A stretch of 64,000 nt of DNA, taken from Bombyx mori (lineage: Eukaryota > Arthropoda > Insecta > Lepidoptera > Bombycidae). Both the position numbers and the translations under genes were made by a program. The notes under the pieces were generated by a model. It was not told where the DNA came from. It saw nothing but the letters and a program-made list of their open reading frames with translations, and searched no databases. The DNA is taken from contig NC_085130.1 of assembly GCF_030269925.1 (NCBI RefSeq), positions 6,584,501 through 6,648,500 of the forward strand. Direction: 5' to 3'. Positions 22,906 to 33,821 of the stretch are shown here, piece after piece; position 1 is the stretch's first letter; the number at the start of each line of letters is the position of its first letter.

Positions 22906-24000
22906 TTTAGACTGGACTTTCTTTATTCAGGAAAAATAATGCTAACAAAACCATCTGCTATCTATGGCTGAAACTAGGGATAGGCCGGTTTTGCATAAAA
23001 TATTATAATGTTTTAAATAAACAGCAATATATAAGCAATATCAAATTTGGGGGTTTCAAATTTGGATTGGAGTTGGACTTTCGGTGTGCAGTATACGGTA
23101 CCGTGGATTTCGTGGAGTCAAAGTAGTGGAACTCGATGGGGCTTAGTCGGTAGTCGGTTTTCTCAAGGCGTAGTCTCCCGGTAGCAATTGGAAGAAGAGG
23201 AGTACCGCAATCTACCTCTTCTCCCTTTTCTTCTCTGGAGGCGCCGGAGTCTGACATAACCCGGTCTGTTGCCTCTCTCGACCGGGTATCCCTAAACGGA
23301 TTTCCTAGGGTTAAAAAAAACATGCTCTCACCCACTTTTAGGCATGAGTTCGAAGTATCAGCTGTATTACATAAACTAAGCTGTTACCGCGGACGCCCGC
23401 GTGGTCAAGGTAAAGTACAATAGCAGTGTGGTTTCCCGTTAGATGTTTTTTTTATTTCGAGATAAAACGTAGCCTATATCACTCTCCTGGATTTATACTT
23501 TATTTATTTTTATTAAAGGCAAAGTTTAAATAAATTATCTTCACAAAATATGCAAATTTACGTAACTGTTTTTTATTTTATGAAAACGCCATCTAACGGA
23601 ATATAATAAAAGCATTTCTGCTTTCAGGGATGTTAGATTAGAACCCCTTTTAGTTAAAATCTGAAAGGAGGAAAAGGCGAAAACTTTCTTTCGTTATCAA
23701 ATAATAGATGGCGTTGATTACACGACTCTACAAAAAAAAATTCGTTCTTTGTCCTAAAGTTTATACTCATTTTATACTATTATTTTCCAGTTAGTTATGC
23801 ACAAAAACGAAAAGAAAATACATTTTTTCGGTATAAAGTTTGCTTTTGTGATAGTTATAATAATAATACTCATTTTTCAATTTTTTCATAAATTTTAATT
23901 GATTTTAATATTTTTAAAAAGACGGCGCGGTGAGATTGGGGTATTAACGCTTACACTGTGCCGCTAGATGGCACCCGAGTGATAAACAACCATCAGGTGT
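22906..24000. other. No gene seen; GC-rich island at about 23080-23310
   Basis: The island (CCCGGTAGCAATTGGAAG region) ends in an A-run on the plus strand and may be a LINE/LTR piece. The rest is AT-rich lead-in to the MITE-split gene. Confidence 0.4.
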
Positions 24001-25097
24001 TATTTACAAGCCCAGAATAACTTAAAAGAAAATTATGAAAGTGTCAAAATTTTGCTTGAATCTGTAAAAGATCGTGAGTATAACTGGGAGCTGATTGGAG
24101 ATTTTAAAATGGTGGGATTTTTAATGGGGCTACAGGGTGGATATACAAAGTATCCATGTTATTTGTGCTTGTGGGATAGCAGAGCGGATTCTAAACACTA
24201 TATTCAACGGTCATGGCCTGTAAGAACAGAATTGTGTGTCGGAAAACAGAACGTCAAATTTGAGCCGATTGTTGAAGCGGAAAAAGTGTTAATGCCGCCT
24301 TTGCACATTAAGTTAGGGTTGATGAAACAATTTGTTAAAAAACTGGATGAAACTTCAGAAGCTTTTGGATACTTAAAAAATTTTTTTCCGAAGTTATCGG
24401 AAGCAAAGGTTAAAGCTGGGGTTTTTGTTGGTCCGCAAATAAGACAGATTTTCGCCGATGAAAAATTTCCAACGTTGCTGAATCGTACTCAAAAAGCAAG
24501 TTGGAACAGTTTTAAAGCAGTAGTTTCTGGATTTTTAGGAAATAATAAAGCTGAAAACTACGAAAAGTTGGTTGAGGATATCGACGCTTGAAAGGCAAAC
24601 GTGACTAAGCGACAATACGTGAACTTTACAGTAGACCAATTTAAAGTTGAAATACCTGAAAACAATATTTATTTTAACGAATCTAGCTGTAGTAGAATCT
24701 AGCTAGTAGCTGTAGGATTGAAATGATTTTAATAGACCTAGAAATATATTTTTTTTGCGCATCGAATATGGTTATTGCCTATCATTTATGTACAAAGCAG
24801 TTATTGTCGCTTAGTCACGTTTGCCTTTCAAGCGTCGATATGCTTACAAATTTTAAGGCCATGGGCTGCAGGATGTCATTAAAAGTACATATGCTGCATG
24901 CTCATTTGGATAAATTTAAAAACAATATGGGAGCCTATTCCGAAGAGCAAGGAGAACGTTTCCATCAGGACATCATGAATTTTGAACAACGCTATCAAGG
25001 CCAATACAATGAAAACATGATGGGCGACTATATTTGGGGTTTATTGAGAGAAAGTAGCTATGAACATAAAAGAAAAAGTAAAAGTGTGCACTTTTAA
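24001..25097 (+). pseudogene. Unrecognised protein gene split by a MITE
   Basis: Two open segments, about 24001-24590 and 24840-25097, are the halves of one protein. The first has YPCYLCLWDSRAD, a Cys-rich motif, then MPPLHIKLGLMKQFVKKLDE. The second has MSLKVHMLHAHLDKF then YSEEQGERFHQDI. The frames join precisely (Glu-Asp-Met-Leu) if the 258 bp MITE is removed. The left segment lacks an ATG and looks 5'-truncated or preceded by an exon. From memory, proteins of this type occur in many copies in insect and cnidarian genomes, suggesting a mobile-element origin. I assign no function. AATAAA signals lie just downstream, at about 25140-25155. Confidence 0.7.
24581..24838. mobile_element. 258 bp MITE with perfect 37 bp terminal inverted repeats
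   Basis: Bases 24581-24617 and 24802-24838 are perfect inverted copies starting TCGACGCTTGAAAGG. TA flanks both sides. It has no coding capacity. It interrupts the gene at 24001-25097, and the pre-insertion sequence gaggaTAtgctt can be inferred. Confidence 0.9.
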
Positions 25098-25429
25098 GTT
25101 ATTTTCCACTTTTCTGTAAGCTAATTTGATAGTAAAACTTAATAAAAATAATAAACATTTTTATTTCAATAGTTTTATTTTCAATCAAAAATTAAAATCC
25201 GAGATTTTTAAAAATTTCGTTCAATCAGTCTTCTAAGCACAAAAGCAAAGATTTTCATGTCATATATTTTTTTTCCGTCTTATTACGACCTAAACTACCG
25301 AAATTTAATGCTTTGCAATCAAAGTCAAATTTCATGTTGACCCGTGTTATCGAAAAGCTGGTATTTTTAAAATTCGAATAAAATAATTGTCATAAAAATA
25401 TTCATTTCATTGTGAAACTAATGGTAACC

Positions 25430-25654
25430 TACACGGGTAGGTACCACCACCCCGCCTATTTCTGTCGCAAAGCAGTAATGTATTCCGATTAGAAAACTTT
25501 GACTACCGTAGTACTATAGAACAGAAAGTATAATTAGAATTCATCTCATGATGGGTGGCAGTATTTATGTGGTTGATATCTATGGAATTGGGTCACCACT
25601 TAACGCCAGGCAGTACATAAACTCGTTCGTCCGTCCAAGCAATTTAAATAAAAT
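25430..25654 (+). repeat. Bm1 SINE, old and diverged
   Basis: GGGTAGGTACCACCACCC is preserved; the rest drifts strongly. Ends AAGCAATTTAAATAAAA. Confidence 0.7.
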
Positions 25655-26179
25655 CCAGATTAACTGAAAATCACTTGTCTTGCATTGTTACCATTAAAAC
25701 AGTCACTAATAAAACAAAACAATAAAATTTTTAATAAAAAAGGAAAACTTAAATATTCATCCATGTTTAATTTAAGCTGAAACATTATTTTTGACTTCGA
25801 ATTTATGGGCTGTGATTTAAACAATAACACTCATATTTATCATATTATATTTGTCATAGGTTTACAGAAAGAATGCACTTACACATTATTTTAGAATCAC
25901 AGTACATTTATCACAAAAAAAAAGTTTTATGCACTTTATGTCTTCCAGTATGTTCTCCAGCGACTTTTACCAGCGAAAGCAAATAGGACTAACATAACAC
26001 GTTAAATATCTAAAAAATGGAAACGATAGGTAATATGGGCTCATTTTAATTTAAAGGGACACTAAGAATTACTTACTTTCAAATAAATTGACAAGCGCCT
26101 AACTAAACTACGCTTTTATTTGCCAATAAAAAAAAACATTTTAGTGGTCACACTGGCAACTAATACTTCTAATTACAAG

Positions 26180-26466
26180 ACTTATCATCATCATTATCCT
26201 GCCCTTCTCCCAGTCAACTGGGGTCGGCGCGACATGTTTTCTCCTTCCATACTCTTCTATCATATACAATTTCTTCACTCACTCCCCTCATACCCATATC
26301 GTCTTTCACACAATCTATCCATTTCTTCTTAGGTCTACCTCTTCCTCTATATCCTTCCACATTCATAGTTAACACTCTCTTACCAACCTCATTTTCATTT
26401 CGTCTCATCACATGTCTATACCATCCCAAACGCACACTCCTCAACTTCTCTGTCACAGGTGCCACT
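26180..26466 (-). mobile_element. RTE-like LINE tail, open for 83 codons
   Basis: Minus strand encodes TEKLRSVRLGWYRHVMRRNE to YDRRVWKEKTCRADPS. It starts from CATCATCAT on the plus strand (ATG repeat end). It is only the last fragment of an RTE ORF. Confidence 0.8.
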
Positions 26467-27152
26467 TTCAGACTTCCTCTTCCTTATGTAAGAATAATTT
26501 AATAGAATACTTACATAATTGGACTTTTTATACAAAAGTAAAGTCTAAAACTATTATCACCTCTATTGGATAGTTAGTTGGCAGGTAATGGTAGCAAGCA
26601 ATAAAAAAAAGAGCATAGCTGGCCGATAGTGACAAAATACTACTAGCTTATGGTTCTGTACCAGATTCAAGTGTTAACTGTGTGATTGAGCCATCATGAG
26701 CTTGTAATTCAGTGAATTAAATAATAAGACATTACTTTTCAACATTGTTGTACGTGTTAGCTAACTTTTATTGGACAATTCAGTAATATGTTAAAAGGCA
26801 TGAAGTTTTTGTGATGATGAAACCTAATTTTTTTTTTTCTAGAATTATGCTTTTTTTGGCAGGTTGAGTACAAAGATGAAATCTAACAAAAATAATTTTC
26901 ATCAATATAACAATGCTATATCTAAAATTAAACTATGTTCTAATAATTTATTTACAATTTGCTAATACAATATGGACATGTTCAAATGTAATTAATAAAA
27001 TTGGACATCCTATTCACTCCCACAATTCAGACGGATATTGCAGACTGTCCTAGTTAAAACATTGGGAGGCTATTCAATAACATTAATATGAAAACACAAT
27101 AAATTCATATTGTATTTAGAATGAGGTTAAAGAATGAACTTTCCATAATAAA
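26467..27152. other. Beclin-1 3' flank
   Basis: AT-rich 3'UTR and flank of the minus-strand Beclin-1 gene. No repeat recognised. Confidence 0.5.
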
Positions 27153-28436
27153 TTATTGTGGCTCAGATTTGTCCTCACAAAACTGTGACGATATCCATGT
27201 TAAGGCCCATTTTAAGTTCGTCAGCATATATTTAAGGGCTTTAGTCCAGTGTTCCTCAGAATTGAACTGGATCTTTATGGAGTACGCATGTGGTGGAGAT
27301 GCTGTATCCTCGATTTTGCCTTTGTCTATTCTGTACGGAAGACAAAAGCCCGTATTACCCATTTCCACTTGCTCCTTGAACTGTTGCAGGCAATCTAAAA
27401 ATGCGACCATTGCCGCATCGAATTTGGTATCCCAGAGAAACCGGAAACCACCCGAACCGTATAACGGTAAGACTTTCTGATCTTCCAAGACTTCTATGTA
27501 TGAGTGATTCCCGTATGGTACTAATTTGTAGCGCTGGAAATTAAAATTTATTTTTCTGGCTAACGAAGAGAGGAGCAATACAGTTTGACCCCATGCCGCA
27601 TTGATCTCGGACCAATCAACCGGTGCAGTAGGCAAGCGACCTAAGCGAAAATTATTAATGATTCCAAACTGACCAGAGTCTGATATATGGAAGGTAGCTT
27701 TGAAGACATTAGTTTTTTTTAATTTTTCCAACTGTGACTGTGTGTATGCCAGCTGACATTCATAAAACTTCATTTGGTCTTCTGTTGTCATTAAATCTTT
27801 CCTATATTTCGTGTACTCCCTCCAATACACATCCTGTTCTTTATCTAGCCTCTCTTTCTCCCTCTCCTGGATCTCTATTTCCTCATTCATTGCTCGCTCT
27901 TCTTTCTGCAAAGCCTGCAGCTCTTGCAACAATCTACTCTGCTCTTGTTTCCAATCGTCCAATTCTTTCTCAAGTCCTTCCAAATTCAAATCCTCTTTAT
28001 CATCTTCTAATTTTTTTAAATAATCATTATAGTCCTTCCATTCGGCTTCCGTTTGCTTTAGCTGATTATCCATTAACTCTAATAATGTATCTGTACATTC
28101 ATCGCATAAGGGATGGTCGACGTAAGAATTGTTAGATAATAGATCGAATAAAGTGGCTTTTACATGGAGCTGGTGACCTAAGGAGGTGGTCTCCCATCCG
28201 TCCGATATTACCATGAAGCCGTTGGCACCGTTACCGGACTCCGACATACGAAATGGTGGAACATAATGATCAAGACTGGACGACTGCAAATCCAAGTCCG
28301 CCTCGTTATTTCTTCGAATTTGAAGGGTTAAGTCGGCGATAGTATGCTCGCCGAGGTTGTTCAGGGAATCGTCCAGCTTCAAAGGCTGCAAACAACGCTG
28401 ACAAGAGAAACTTACGAACGTCTTTGAATCACTCAT
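27153..28436 (-). CDS. Atg6: Beclin-1 / autophagy-related protein 6
   Basis: This is an intronless 427-aa ORF starting at ATG 28436 and stopping TAA at 27153. Known role: scaffold of the class III PI3-kinase (Vps34-Vps15) complexes that make PI3P for autophagosome nucleation and endosomal sorting. Two CxxC pairs (C12/C15 and C111/C114) match the family. A BH3-like stretch at about 86-102 has LFDLLS, but the usual Gly-Asp is Ala-Thr here. A long Lys/Glu-rich coiled coil spans about 125-240. The evolutionarily conserved BARA domain spans about 245-420 with [20 protein letters not shown]. The membrane-binding aromatic finger is FRFLW (331-335). Length is close to animal Beclins (about 420-450 aa). 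No disruption is visible. A TTTATT (AATAAA on the gene strand) lies at 26947-26952. Neighbours are repeats. Confidence 0.96.
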   Translation of the reverse strand: MSDSKTFVSFSCQRCLQPLKLDDSLNNLGEHTIADLTLQIRRNNEADLDLQSSSLDHYVPPFRMSESGNGANGFMVISDGWETTSLGHQLHVKATLFDLLSNNSYVDHPLCDECTDTLLELMDNQLKQTEAEWKDYNDYLKKLEDDKEDLNLEGLEKELDDWKQEQSRLLQELQALQKEERAMNEEIEIQEREKERLDKEQDVYWREYTKYRKDLMTTEDQMKFYECQLAYTQSQLEKLKKTNVFKATFHISDSGQFGIINNFRLGRLPTAPVDWSEINAAWGQTVLLLSSLARKINFNFQRYKLVPYGNHSYIEVLEDQKVLPLYGSGGFRFLWDTKFDAAMVAFLDCLQQFKEQVEMGNTGFCLPYRIDKGKIEDTASPPHAYSIKIQFNSEEHWTKALKYMLTNLKWALTWISSQFCEDKSEPQ

Positions 28437-28990
28437 TTTTAATAGCCTTTCACTGTTGTGTCATAGATAAGAAAGTTATTTTAAATAAGTGGTATTTACT
28501 AAAAACTACAACTTCCCGTTAACAGTATTTAAGTTAACAACTAAATTAAGATGAGAAACAAAGAGATCAAAAAATCACACGCAATACTTTTTGCAAATTC
28601 GTTAGGTATTGTTGACAAATTTTATTTTTTATTTGATACGTCCATTAAATAGGCAAAAGGAACACAGCTCATACTTTTCTATTGTTGACAACGACATTAA
28701 GCCAATTTCTGCAAAACTAAAATAGAACATGTTATTTATAAATAATACCAAATGGAATAGACTGAAATGAGGTGAGAAAAAAATTATTAGTGTTTGACTT
28801 TTTGGCAGGAATGCGAGTAGCGTTGCGTGAAATTGCTTTTTTTTGTTAAATTAGTGTTTCTTCCGGTTTAAACTTGTAATAATAGTGACTGATTAACCAT
28901 TCGGCATTGTTAAAAGTGGAAAGGTACCGCGGTGCGGCAAAATAAAAAAAAGTTGCTGAGCGTGACTCCTCGGACTCCTCCAAAAAGCCG
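28437..28990. promoter_or_regulatory. Beclin-1 upstream region, no clear core promoter
   Basis: AT-rich sequence upstream of the Beclin-1 ATG. I see no convincing TATA box or CpG-rich block. From about 28795 a fragment of the GGCGGGA-type repeat (also at 6943, 47332 and 47858) begins, so the promoter must lie in the first 350 bp or be dispersed. Confidence 0.3.
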
Positions 28991-28991
28991 G

Positions 28992-29153
28992 AGCCCACAG
29001 ATACCTGCGATATAAATGCCACCGCCTACCTCGAGATGTAAGTTCTAAGGTCTCAATTTTTACAGTATAACGGCTGCCGCACCTTTCAAACCGAAACGCA
29101 TTACTGCTTCACAGTCGAAATAGACAGGATGGTGCTGCCTACGGTGGTATTTC
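28992..29153 (-). repeat. Bm1 SINE fragment
   Basis: Keeps AAGTTCTAAGGTCTCA and AAACCGAAACGCATTACTGC; tail and head are missing. Confidence 0.75.
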
Positions 29154-29534
29154 CACCACTTTAGTACAACAGTATTAAATTACATCACATTTCGTTTAAT
29201 CCCAGGGTTATAATTTCAAATAAATGAATTCTTTTCATTTCTCTCTAATTTTCATATTATATTTTTTATTATTATTCATTCAGCTTTAAGCATAAAAGTA
29301 CAACGGCAAACTTAATGCCTGGGGTATTCTTTACCAGTTTACGATGGATGGTGTTTCATATCCTTTCTAACTATAAAAAATAAGATTTAGATTTATTCGC
29401 CACTGGTAACAATGGGGTTGCAAGAACCTAATTGCCATATTGAAAAGAAAGTAGAGTCGCCAGTGTTATCTTACGTCTTATTAAGTGTAATTAACATCTA
29501 TGAGATGCTTTATTGTGCATTTGTCGTGTAAACT

Positions 29535-29796
29535 TATTTTTATTTTTTATTACTAACAATCACGCCACGTTAACTGGTCCCGTGATAAGTTCGTAAAGAA
29601 CTTGTGTTACAAATACCAGATAACGGAAATAAATGTAAGATTTTTATTATACACATACACATATTTAATATACATCCATAGCCCTGGAAAAGACATTTTA
29701 TATAATTTATCATACAAATATTTTCCCTTGGCGGGATTCGAACCCGCGACCCCCCTGTGTAGTGACCATGTCACTTACCACTACACCAGACGGCCG
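29535..29796 (-). repeat. tRNA-derived SINE, second family, copy 1
   Basis: Minus-strand head reads GCCGTCTGGTGTAGTGGTAA (A box) and GGGTTCGAATCCCGCC (B box). The tail region carries CACAAGTTCTTTACGAACTT and an ATTTA-rich end. Confidence 0.85.
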
Positions 29797-29814
29797 TTGA
29801 TTTGAATCTGCCGT

Positions 29815-29980
29815 GACAAACTAACGCGTTTCGGCTTGAAGGATGGGAAGTATACTGCAAAACAAAAAACTTGGAACTCATATCTCAAAGTGGGTAATAG
29901 TAGCATTTAAGTTGTTGATGTCTATGGGTTCCAGTGGCCATTCAGCATCAGGTGGGCCGAGATACAACTGTAGCAAAAAA
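29815..29980 (+). repeat. Bm1 SINE fragment
   Basis: ACGCGTTTCGGCTTGAAGG to an A-run, diverged. Confidence 0.7.
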
Positions 29981-30335
29981 AATACATTATTCATTTTAAC
30001 ACTACCTACTTTTAGTAAATAAAAAAGTAAAATTCAGAACTAGGTAAATTTTCTACTAAAACCATTTATTTTTGTTTCAGTAAAACGTTAATTATTTTAA
30101 TTCAATTTGGAATTTAAGATAAATAATACACTAAATCAGTATATTCTTAAAGAAATTTATCTCCGGGACTAGAATACATAAAATAGGTTGAAGTAATTTT
30201 AGACATTTTTACATTATTTACATCACTTATAGCACAAATAATTCTTAAAAAAAAAAACCATAATGAGGAGAGAAAGGCTATGTCGCTTTATACGTGACAT
30301 TTATCTTTGTAATTAAGGATCCGTTTTATTTGATA

Positions 30336-30771
30336 CAAGCGGCCCGCTCCGGCTCTGCTCGGGTCTTTAACAAAAATTTCAACGATATTTGACGTTGTTT
30401 TATTTTTTTAAGTAAAAGAACACTTATTACGGCATAACTATAATAGTTAGACATATACTGTTGCAACTCTTTTTGTAAATAATAATGTGTTCTACAAAGT
30501 TGTAGTACATTATTTTATTCTATCATCAATAGTTTTCGCAGGGCACGCGATGTAAAGAATATTTTAGGTAATTTTTTTACACCTTGGGTTACATTATTGG
30601 AGTTTTAGTAAGGATCCCAAATTTTTTTCAAAAAAGATTATAGCCTATGTCACTCGGGAACAGTGTAGTTTTCAAACAGTAAAAGACTTTTTCAAATCGG
30701 TTCAATAGTTTCGGAGCCTATTCAATACAAACAAAAAAACAAATCTTTTCTTTTTATAATATTAGTATAGA
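30336..30771 (-). mobile_element. Helitron-like element, family B, copy 2
   Basis: It is inserted into the unclassified repeat also seen at 13454-13720. The repeat resumes after 30772. The CTAG tip is degraded to CAAG. Confidence 0.72.
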
Positions 30772-30945
30772 TTAGCATCAATAATTCGATGTTTTTAATT
30801 TCAAACTTCAATCAAGTTTATCCCATTCAAATAGCTGAAGAAGTTTTTTGTTATGATTTTTTTTTTTAATTTTAAACTTAAAATGGCTCTCCTGTAAAAT
30901 TGGAAAAATATCGCTTAAACTGAATAGTCTTTCACCCGTTAATAT

Positions 30946-31474
30946 TGTTACGCCGGTAAGAGTAACGCCATCTATCGCCGAATATCGAAGGATCTAGTAG
31001 CACCTGGAACGCTCGAGAAGTACAACGCCATCTATTGTCAGATAGCGGAAACACAATACTCGAAATGTGTGGAATATTATCGATAATTCTAGGGATGTGG
31101 TATCGGCTATAAAAGCGTTGCAGAGATGGCACGCAGTCAGTTAGTAATCAGAACTACTCGAAGCGAAACAGCGAACGGACCACCTGAAGCGAAGCGGAAG
31201 AAGAAAATTGAGAATTTTAAAGTGTTTGTTGAGTGTAGCGCTTTGTAACAGAAATCGACACAATTACTTCAGTACGCCGCTTAGGGCACCGGTGACCTGC
31301 ATAGCAGTCAAAGGGTTAAACTAAATATTTCTTATTGTAAAAGCCTAGAAGAAATTAGTTAAGAAAGAAAATAATCGTTCTTAAAGATTTTGTCATAGGG
31401 TATCGATTTTCAGACCTTTCGAAATCGATTAAATAATTTTAAAAAAATAAACGAGGAAGTCTAGCATAACAACA
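30946..31474 (+). mobile_element. Candidate solo LTR with RNA pol II core promoter
   Basis: Starts TGTTACGCC and ends ..AACAACA. It has TATAAAAG at about 31109-31116, an insect initiator TCAGT about 27 bp downstream (31137), and AATAAA near 31446. A TG..CA unit of about 529 bp with promoter then polyA fits U3-R-U5. Flanking 5-mers AATAT and ATAAT are not identical, so the boundaries are provisional. Confidence 0.5.
31109..31141 (+). promoter_or_regulatory. TATA plus initiator core promoter
   Basis: CTATAAAAGCG and, at the usual distance, CAGTCAGTTAGT. No host ORF follows, so it is best explained as the LTR promoter. Confidence 0.5.
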
Positions 31475-32258
31475 ATAATAATCACTTAATTAATAATTGT
31501 CACCAGCTAGTAATCGAAAAACTATACACTAATCTTTAATACGATTTAAACTCGAACTAACAAATTCCAGTGTGTAAATGAGGATACAATTATTTTTCTA
31601 CTTATCGATTAAATTTTTGTTCAACCTATATTGATTGAAAATTCTTTTCATTTCCTTACGCATAAAACTGACATGTATTTACTTTTAATACACACGCCAT
31701 CGGTACTAATATTTCTGAAAGAAAGATACAGTTAATTTTACAAAATAATAGGAACCATACTCCATAATGTTTTGATTTACATACATAATCTGTGTAACAT
31801 TTACATACTATGGAGGGTAGAGGCAAAGAAAACCATTTTGATTCTGAGACAAGTGAAAAAAATGCACAGCCGAAACAACCAATTACGACTTTTTTAAAAA
31901 ACACAGCACACACACAAAAAGCATGATAATAAAAGTTTAATATAATTATTTTTGGTGCTATTTTCAAACCACACCACTAGCAACGGTGGCGCCCCCATAA
32001 TGCCTATGATATTCTCGAGATTAGATGGACCTTTTCTCAATCATTGTAAAGAGGTTGACAAAATATGCTCGTAATGGTAAACTACATATTTTAATTGTAT
32101 GTATGTTGTTCTTTTCTTTTGTTTTTGCTATTATAACATATTTTTAAGAAATCACTGTTACTAACATTAATAGGGATTAATATATTATCTGAAAAAAAAA
32201 AGAATTTAATAATAGGTCGCTTTTCCACAAGCACTCTTTTCATTCGTAAAGAGTACTA
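31475..32258. other. No feature recognised
   Basis: AT-rich sequence after the candidate LTR. Confidence 0.5.
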
Positions 32259-32546
32259 GACGATGACCGAGCTTTGCTCGTTGCTCGTTGCGTATTGTCT
32301 TTAAAGCAGCTAGTCAAAATTATGAAAAATAGTATTATTATTCGCCAATAGATGTCGGGAAGTGTCATAAAGTTGAAAACACGAATAAAACAACATTTTC
32401 TGAAAATAAATCGTAGCTAGATCGATTTATCGCCCCCGAAATCCCCTTTACACTAAATTTTATAAAAATCGTTGGAGCCGTTTCCGAGATTCAGATTATA
32501 TATATATACAAGAATTGCTCGTTTAAAGGTATAAGATTCTCATTGC
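32259..32546 (-). mobile_element. Helitron-like element, family D, copy 2
   Basis: Minus-strand relative of 1138-1466. It shares the segment with ATCGATTTATCGCCCCCGAA and the CTAG tip (here CTAGACGATGACCGAGC). Confidence 0.6.
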
Positions 32547-33127
32547 CTCTACCGTCCAGATCACTATAATTAAAAGCTACCTTATATTTAGAGCTTTAAT
32601 CTAAAGTAAACATAAACTTGAATTAAAAGACCCACTTAAATGCCTAAAGCATATGAACACATACATAAAACATGTTAAATGTTTGTCTATAAAGTATTTA
32701 CTAAAATAATACTCAGATAAGGGAGACATTTGAATTAAATGTTAATGTTTTTAATGCAATGCATTACTATAGATACATACACTATCTATATAACAATTTA
32801 TAATGAGAGTATATACAACAACACTTAAGACATTGTTACACACATGACGCATAAGAAATAGTTGATTTGAGGCCTATGAAATCAAAGGCAGCTAAACGCC
32901 TTAATGTCGTAAAATGGATTAACAATGGCCCTATCTTGTATAGTTAGTTGAACACGCTTTAGTGTTTTCATGTTATAACAAATGCAGCTAAATCTCTAAC
33001 AAATTCAATTCAAAATTTTCATTTTTACTCTGTACTAAGTTTTATCATTTAAAACTCAGATTATTAGGAATATTCTCATTCTTTATAAATCTGTTTTAAA
33101 ATAAAGAATATCATAGCTATCCGAACA
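32547..33127. other. No feature recognised
   Basis: AT-rich, downstream of Six4. May include the Six4 3' flank. Confidence 0.5.
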
Positions 33128-33232
33128 AAGTTATTTCAGTTTCTCAAACCAGGAGTGTTGCTAACACTGGCCCCAGCAGGAGCAGTACTTCAATGGATCG
33201 GAGGATCCGTAATGACGTGCTTAGGGCCGATT
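33128..33232 (-). mobile_element. Jockey-like LINE 3'UTR fragment with internal deletion
   Basis: GGAGTGTTGCTAACACTGGC is joined to GGATCGGAGGATCCGTAATG, skipping the middle of the UTR. Confidence 0.65.
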
Positions 33233-33700
33233 TTTGTAGTTTATCTGAATATTTGACAGACTTGGATTTAGCTGCCTTTGATTTTATAGGCCTCATTTAT
33301 TAAATTTTATCACGAACGTGAAACATAGATTTCATTTTGACACAGGAGAGATCTTGTATCTGATTTTTCTTTTGCTTTTTTTTTTTAAAGCGCCTATTCG
33401 AATTTATACGGCCTATGGCTTAACTGTTCCAATCAAAAATATTAAGTGAAAAAAAAACAAACAAACAAACATATGAACGCGAATGTTTTTTTTTTATATT
33501 TTCATTAGTTGTAACACGGTATTAAAACTATATTTACGATTCGAAAGTAAATGAACTATAATATCAAAACGTAAAAAGCGTAAATGCACTTTTAAGCCTT
33601 TTAAAACTTTTTATTTATTTTTAATAATACAAAATTTAAATTTGTTATACGCCTAGTAAAGTTTTTCGGTTGTTCAGTATTATTTTGAACGTTAATTTCG

Positions 33701-33821
33701 TCACGGTGTTCCGTGAAGATAATGCGTAGGGTCTTGGAGCTGATGGTAGTACGCGTTCGGCAGTAAAGCTTGGGCAAGTCCTCCCTGCGGCCCCGCGTAC
33801 TGCGCCGGCACCAGCATCTCG
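33701..33821 (-). CDS. Six4: Six4 terminal coding exon 5
   Basis: This exon follows a strong acceptor (a run of nine T, then GGTCCACAG|CGAG). It supplies the single base needed to complete the Pro codon opened by exon 4, then encodes 39 residues ([20 protein letters not shown] to HYLHGTP) and a TGA at 33703-33701. The frame match, GC-rich codons and Six4-like Tyr/Gln/Pro tail support it as the true last exon. It is 6.3 kb from exon 4, so an additional short exon between them cannot be excluded. A truncated LINE lies immediately upstream on the transcript. Confidence 0.78.

Noticed and set aside
27734..28135. Plus-strand open frames opposite Beclin-1
   Set aside because: They are complementary-strand shadows of the coiled-coil codons.
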